Source of the DNA: Sphingomonas psychrotolerans
GTDB lineage: Bacteria; Pseudomonadota; Alphaproteobacteria; Sphingomonadales; Sphingomonadaceae
Assembly: GCF_002796605.1 (NCBI RefSeq)
Contig: NZ_CP024923.1
Location: 3,293,501 to 3,357,500 of the forward strand
Direction of reading: 5' to 3'
Length of the DNA stretch: 64,000 nucleotides
A program made the position numbers and the translations under genes. Shown piece by piece: positions 60,729 to 64,000 of the stretch (positions are counted from its first letter, which is position 1; the number at the start of each line of letters is the position of its first letter). Under the pieces are notes generated by a model. It did no database searches. It was given only the letters and a program-made list of their open reading frames with translations, and was not told the origin of the DNA.

Positions 60729-63128
60729 TTAGTCGTCACTGCCGCCGGTGAGAAACGCCGGCAGGCCGATATCGTCGCCGCCCTTGTCACTACCATTTTC
60801 GCCGCCTTCGCGCGGCGGACGCGGACCGCGATCGCCGCGGCCTTCGCCGCGCGGACCACGATCGCCGCCGCCTTCGCGACGCGGACCACGGTCACGATCG
60901 CCGCCACGGCCACCGCCGCCGCCGCCGCGCTGACGGTCACCGCGATCACCGCGATCGCCGCCACCGCTGCGTGGGCCACGATCGCCACCTTCGCGGGGTT
61001 CGCGCGCCGGACGGGTGTCTTCGAGCTCGGCACCGGTCTCCTGATCGACGACGCGCATCGACAGGCGAACCTTGCCGCGCGGATCGATCTCGAGGACCTT
61101 GACCTTGACTTCCTGGCCTTCGCTGAGGACGTCCGAGACCTTCTCGACGCGCTCGTTGCGGATCTCGGAGACGTGGACGAGGCCGTCCTTGCCGCCCATG
61201 AAGTTCACGAACGCACCGAAATCGACGAGGTTGACGACCTTGCCGTCATAGACCTTGCCGACCTCGGCCTCTTCGACGAGACCCTTGATCCACTTGATCG
61301 CGGCTTCGATCTGCGCGGGATCCGAGGACGAGACCTTGATCACGCCTTCGTCGTCGATGTCGACCTTGGCGCCGGTGGTGGCGACGATCTCGCGGATCAC
61401 CTTGCCGCCGGTGCCGATGACTTCACGGATCTTCGACTTGTCGATGGTGAAGGTCTCGATACGCGGTGCGTGCGCCGACAGCTCCTCACGGGTGTGATCG
61501 AGCGCCTTGGCCATTTCGGCCAGGATGTGGATGCGGCCTTCCTTGGCCTGATCCAGCGCGACCTTCATGATCTCTTCGGTGATGCCGGCGATCTTGATGT
61601 CCATCTGCATCGTGGTGATGCCTTCGGAGGTACCCGCAACCTTGAAATCCATGTCGCCGAGGTGATCCTCGTCGCCGAGGATGTCGCTGAGAACCGCGAA
61701 TTCCTTGCCCTCGAGGATGAGGCCCATCGCGATGCCCGAGACCGGACGCCTGATCGGCACGCCGGCGTCCATCAGCGAAAGCGAACCGCCGCAGACCGAC
61801 GCCATCGACGACGAGCCGTTCGACTCGGTGATGTCGCTGGTCAGGCGGATCGTATAGGGGAACTCTTCCTTGGTGGGCAGCACGCCGTGCAGCGCGCGCC
61901 ATGCCAGCTTGCCATGGCCGACTTCGCGACGGCCCGGCGCGCCGAAGCGACCGACTTCGCCGACCGAGTAAGGCGGGAAGTTATAGTGCAGCATGAAGTG
62001 CTGGTAGCTGAGGCCGCCGAGACCATCGATCATCTGCTCGCTGTCACGCGTACCGAGCGTGCAGGTCGCGATCGTCTGGGTCTCGCCGCGGGTGAACAAA
62101 GCCGAGCCGTGCGCGCGCGGGAGGAAATGGACTTCCGCGACGATCGGACGGACCGTCTTCGTGTCGCGGCCGTCGATGCGGCGGCCTTCCTTGAGGATCG
62201 CGGTGCGGACGATGTCGGCCTCGAGCTTCTTCACCAGCTTGAGGCTGGCGAGATAGGCCTGCGGATCGCTGTCCTTGAGGTCGGTCAGGCCGTCGCGGGC
62301 CTTGGTGCGCGCCTCGTTGATCGCGGTCTGGCGGGCCTGCTTGTCGGTCAGCTTGTAGGCGGCCTCGAGGTCCTTGCCGATCAGCTTCTTGAGCTTGGCC
62401 TTCACTTCGACCTTGTCGTCCTGGACCTTGAGTTCCCAAGGCTCCTTGGCGGCCTGCTCGGCCAGCTTGATGATCGCGTCGATCACCTTCTGGCTCTCGC
62501 GATGCGCGAACATCACGGCGCCGAGCATGATCTCTTCCGAAAGCTCCTTGGCTTCGGATTCGACCATCATCACGGCGTCGTGCGTCGCCGCGACGACGAG
62601 GTCGAGCAGCCCGGCATCGACTTGCTCGTCGGTCGGGTTGAGGATGTAATCGGTGCCGTCATAGCCGACGCGCGCCGCGCCGATCGGGCCCATGAAGGGC
62701 ACGCCCGACAGCGTCATCGCAGCCGAAGCGGCGACCATCGCGAGGATGTCCGGCTCGTTCTCGCCGTCATAGGATAGCACCTGCGCGATGCAGTTGATTT
62801 CGTTGTAGAACCCTTCCGGGAAGAGCGGGCGGAGCGGGCGATCGATGAGGCGGGAGATCAAGGTCTCCTTCTCGGTGGCGCCGCGCTCACGCTTGAAGAA
62901 GCCGCCCGGGATACGACCCGCGGCAGAGAACTTCTCCTGATAGTGAACGGTCAGCGGGAAGAAGTCCTGGCCTTCCTTGACGTGCTTGGCCGCGGTCACT
63001 GCGCACAGCACCACGGTCTCGCCGAGCGTCGCGATCACCGCGCCGTCGGCCTGACGGGCAACCTTGCCCGTTTCGAGAGTCAGCGTCTTGCCGCCCCACT
63101 CGATCGATACAGTCTTCTTGTCGAACAT
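60729..63128 (-). CDS. pnp: Polyribonucleotide nucleotidyltransferase
   Basis: A 799-residue PNPase. Two RNase PH-like domains are followed by a KH domain ([20 protein letters not shown]) and an S1 domain ([20 protein letters not shown]). The catalytic RPH core segment [20 protein letters not shown] is present. The C-terminal 90 residues are a run of Gly/Arg/Asp repeats (RGG-like), longer than usual. It degrades RNA phosphorolytically and associates with the degradosome. GAAGGAA precedes the ATG. rpsO lies upstream, the classic rpsO-pnp order. Confidence 0.97.
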   Translation of the reverse strand: MFDKKTVSIEWGGKTLTLETGKVARQADGAVIATLGETVVLCAVTAAKHVKEGQDFFPLTVHYQEKFSAAGRIPGGFFKRERGATEKETLISRLIDRPLRPLFPEGFYNEINCIAQVLSYDGENEPDILAMVAASAAMTLSGVPFMGPIGAARVGYDGTDYILNPTDEQVDAGLLDLVVAATHDAVMMVESEAKELSEEIMLGAVMFAHRESQKVIDAIIKLAEQAAKEPWELKVQDDKVEVKAKLKKLIGKDLEAAYKLTDKQARQTAINEARTKARDGLTDLKDSDPQAYLASLKLVKKLEADIVRTAILKEGRRIDGRDTKTVRPIVAEVHFLPRAHGSALFTRGETQTIATCTLGTRDSEQMIDGLGGLSYQHFMLHYNFPPYSVGEVGRFGAPGRREVGHGKLAWRALHGVLPTKEEFPYTIRLTSDITESNGSSSMASVCGGSLSLMDAGVPIRRPVSGIAMGLILEGKEFAVLSDILGDEDHLGDMDFKVAGTSEGITTMQMDIKIAGITEEIMKVALDQAKEGRIHILAEMAKALDHTREELSAHAPRIETFTIDKSKIREVIGTGGKVIREIVATTGAKVDIDDEGVIKVSSSDPAQIEAAIKWIKGLVEEAEVGKVYDGKVVNLVDFGAFVNFMGGKDGLVHVSEIRNERVEKVSDVLSEGQEVKVKVLEIDPRGKVRLSMRVVDQETGAELEDTRPAREPREGGDRGPRSGGGDRGDRGDRQRGGGGGGRGGDRDRGPRREGGGDRGPRGEGRGDRGPRPPREGGENGSDKGGDDIGLPAFLTGGSDD

Positions 63129-63256
63129 TGGATTTCCTTCACTCCCGCTGCCAGATGCGGCGGGGGCCTATGTCCGGGCTATCCCGGCCCGGGCGGTTCG
63201 GGATGGTCTTCATCCCTGCCGGAGCCGCAGGCCGGATCGCCCGTGGCTCGAATGTC

Positions 63257-63282
63257 AAAAGGGCGCCGCAAGGGCGCCCTTT
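63257..63282 (-). terminator. Terminator between rpsO and pnp
   Basis: AAAGGGCGCC (63258-63267) and GGCGCCCTTT (63273-63282) form a perfect 10-base stem with a five-base loop; on the minus strand it is followed by TTTT. It lies just after the rpsO stop and before pnp, as in other bacteria. Confidence 0.8.
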
Positions 63283-63286
63283 CTTG

Positions 63287-63556
63287 TTACTTGCGAAGGC
63301 CGAGCTTCGCGATGATGCCGGTGTAGCGGGCCTCGTCCTTCTTCTTCAGATAGTCGAGGAGGCTGCGGCGCTTGTTGACCATCAGCAGCAGACCGCGGCG
63401 CGAGTGATTGTCCTTCGCGTGGGTCTTGAAGTGCTCGGTCAGGTTGGTGATCCGCTCGGTGAGGATCGCAACCTGGACTTCGGGGCTGCCGGTGTCGCCG
63501 CTCTCGCGGCCATGTTCCTTGACGAGCGCGTCCTTGCGCTCCTGCGTGATCGACAT
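63287..63556 (-). CDS. rpsO: 30S ribosomal protein S15
   Basis: An 89-residue uS15: [24 protein letters not shown] start with the signature [21 protein letters not shown], then [20 protein letters not shown] and [20 protein letters not shown]. The length is exact. AGGAAAGAG precedes the ATG. It lies between truB and pnp, the standard order. Confidence 0.97.
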   Translation of the reverse strand: MSITQERKDALVKEHGRESGDTGSPEVQVAILTERITNLTEHFKTHAKDNHSRRGLLLMVNKRRSLLDYLKKKDEARYTGIIAKLGLRK

Positions 63557-63580
63557 ATGTCTCTTTCCTACGACATCGCA

Positions 63581-64000
63581 TTACAGATTGAAGCCGCGGA
63601 CGACCCGGACGAATCCGGCCTGTGCCTCCACCAGCGCGACCGGCACATCGTCCAGTGTCGCGAAGTATTGGCCATCATCGGCGGCGGTCCCTTCCAGAAC
63701 CTGCCCCCTGCGGAGCAGCCCTGCCTGGTCGGGAGTGAGAGATAGAGCCGGGATGTCGTCCAGCCCCGCCCTCAACGGCAGGAGTAACTGTTCAAGGGTG
63801 CGGGCCTTAGCGGCATCGGTCAAAATGTCCAGCGAAATTGCAGAATCGAGGCTGAACGGGCCGGCCCTGGTGCGGCGGAGCATGGTGACATGGCCAACGG
63901 TGCCTAGCGCGAGCGCGATGTCGCGGGCGAGGCTGCGGATATAGGTACCCTTTGAGACATGGGCGGTGAGGGTGACCTCTTCCACACCGTCGCCCGGATG
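63581..64000 (-). CDS. truB: tRNA pseudouridine55 synthase TruB (C-terminal part)
   Basis: The last 139 codons of truB; the 5' end is beyond the window edge. VSKGTYIRSLARDIALALGT and VGHVTMLRRTRAGPFSLDSA are the conserved TruB segments before the PUA-like tail. The catalytic aspartate lies outside. It forms pseudouridine 55 in the T-loop of tRNAs. The order truB-rpsO-pnp is conserved. Confidence 0.95.
   Translation of the reverse strand, partial: HPGDGVEEVTLTAHVSKGTYIRSLARDIALALGTVGHVTMLRRTRAGPFSLDSAISLDILTDAAKARTLEQLLLPLRAGLDDIPALSLTPDQAGLLRRGQVLEGTAADDGQYFATLDDVPVALVEAQAGFVRVVRGFNL

Noticed and set aside
61173..62777. A 534-codon plus-strand frame over pnp
   Set aside because: Shadow of pnp; its composition (Asp, Leu, Gly, Val runs) is typical of an antisense frame.

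Overview
The window is a gene-dense, GC-rich chromosomal segment from an alphaproteobacterium of the Sphingomonadales, most likely Sphingomonas or a close relative. The evidence is the gene order rpmF-plsX-fabH-ihfA-merR, a class I lysyl-tRNA synthetase, a CrtZ carotenoid hydroxylase, a permuted two-piece tmRNA, an alpha-type SOS box (GAAC-N7-GAAC), and above all the block dnaQ-coaE-aroE-maf-ppsR / hemE-hemJ-rho ... mnmE-mnmG-rsmG-parA-parB-holA-lptE-leuS. In Caulobacter and relatives this block surrounds the replication origin. I found no prophage, insertion sequence, CRISPR array, tRNA or rRNA gene.

Layout. 1-3280: MAPEG protein (cut by the edge), rpmF-plsX-fabH, ihfA, MerR regulator. 3277-8146: SixA phosphatase, DinG-type helicase and a small HTH protein on the minus strand, then the divergent ohrR/ohr pair with a readable operator. 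8232-12977: lysK-nhaA, a decayed MFS gene, a secreted protein and a frameshifted PhyH-family gene. 12974-16553: etfBA and sucC on the minus strand. 17016-24750: crtZ, msrB, a bifunctional penicillin-binding protein, then YgjP-like, YcgN-like and SCO genes, an ankyrin protein, SOS-linked mmcB, SleB hydrolase and DUF1491. 24750-29860: thioesterase, ptsN, hpf and the minus-strand operon ppsR-maf-aroE-coaE-dnaQ.

29861-30163 is the predicted oriC, with DnaA-box-like 9-mers, an AT-rich stretch and six GANTC sites. Most genes on both sides are transcribed away from it. To its right lie hemE (apparently with a CTG start), hemJ, rho, terC, a DLH/ogt pair, then mnmE-mnmG-rsmG-parA-parB with four parS-like palindromes, three of them inside rsmG. 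holA-lptE-leuS follow on the minus strand.

45229-58612 is more accessory: DUF3576, a beta-barrel protein, a peptidase remnant, a DUF6916 gene facing a four-gene operon of three phage-tail-collar proteins plus a GNAT acetyltransferase, M28 peptidase, the agmatine-to-putrescine genes aguA-aguB, folK, DUF1905, NUDIX, and a LemA operon with three TPM-domain proteins, one probably starting at CTG. The right end has mscL, DUF4272, an Rrf2 regulator, ssrA, a beta-barrel protein, pnp, rpsO and the 3' part of truB.

Many neighbours overlap by 4 bases (ATGA or GTGA), so translational coupling is common. The least explained items are the tail-collar/GNAT/DUF6916 cluster, the CTG starts, the hairpin and SOS box at mmcB, and the tandem repeat beside ssrA.
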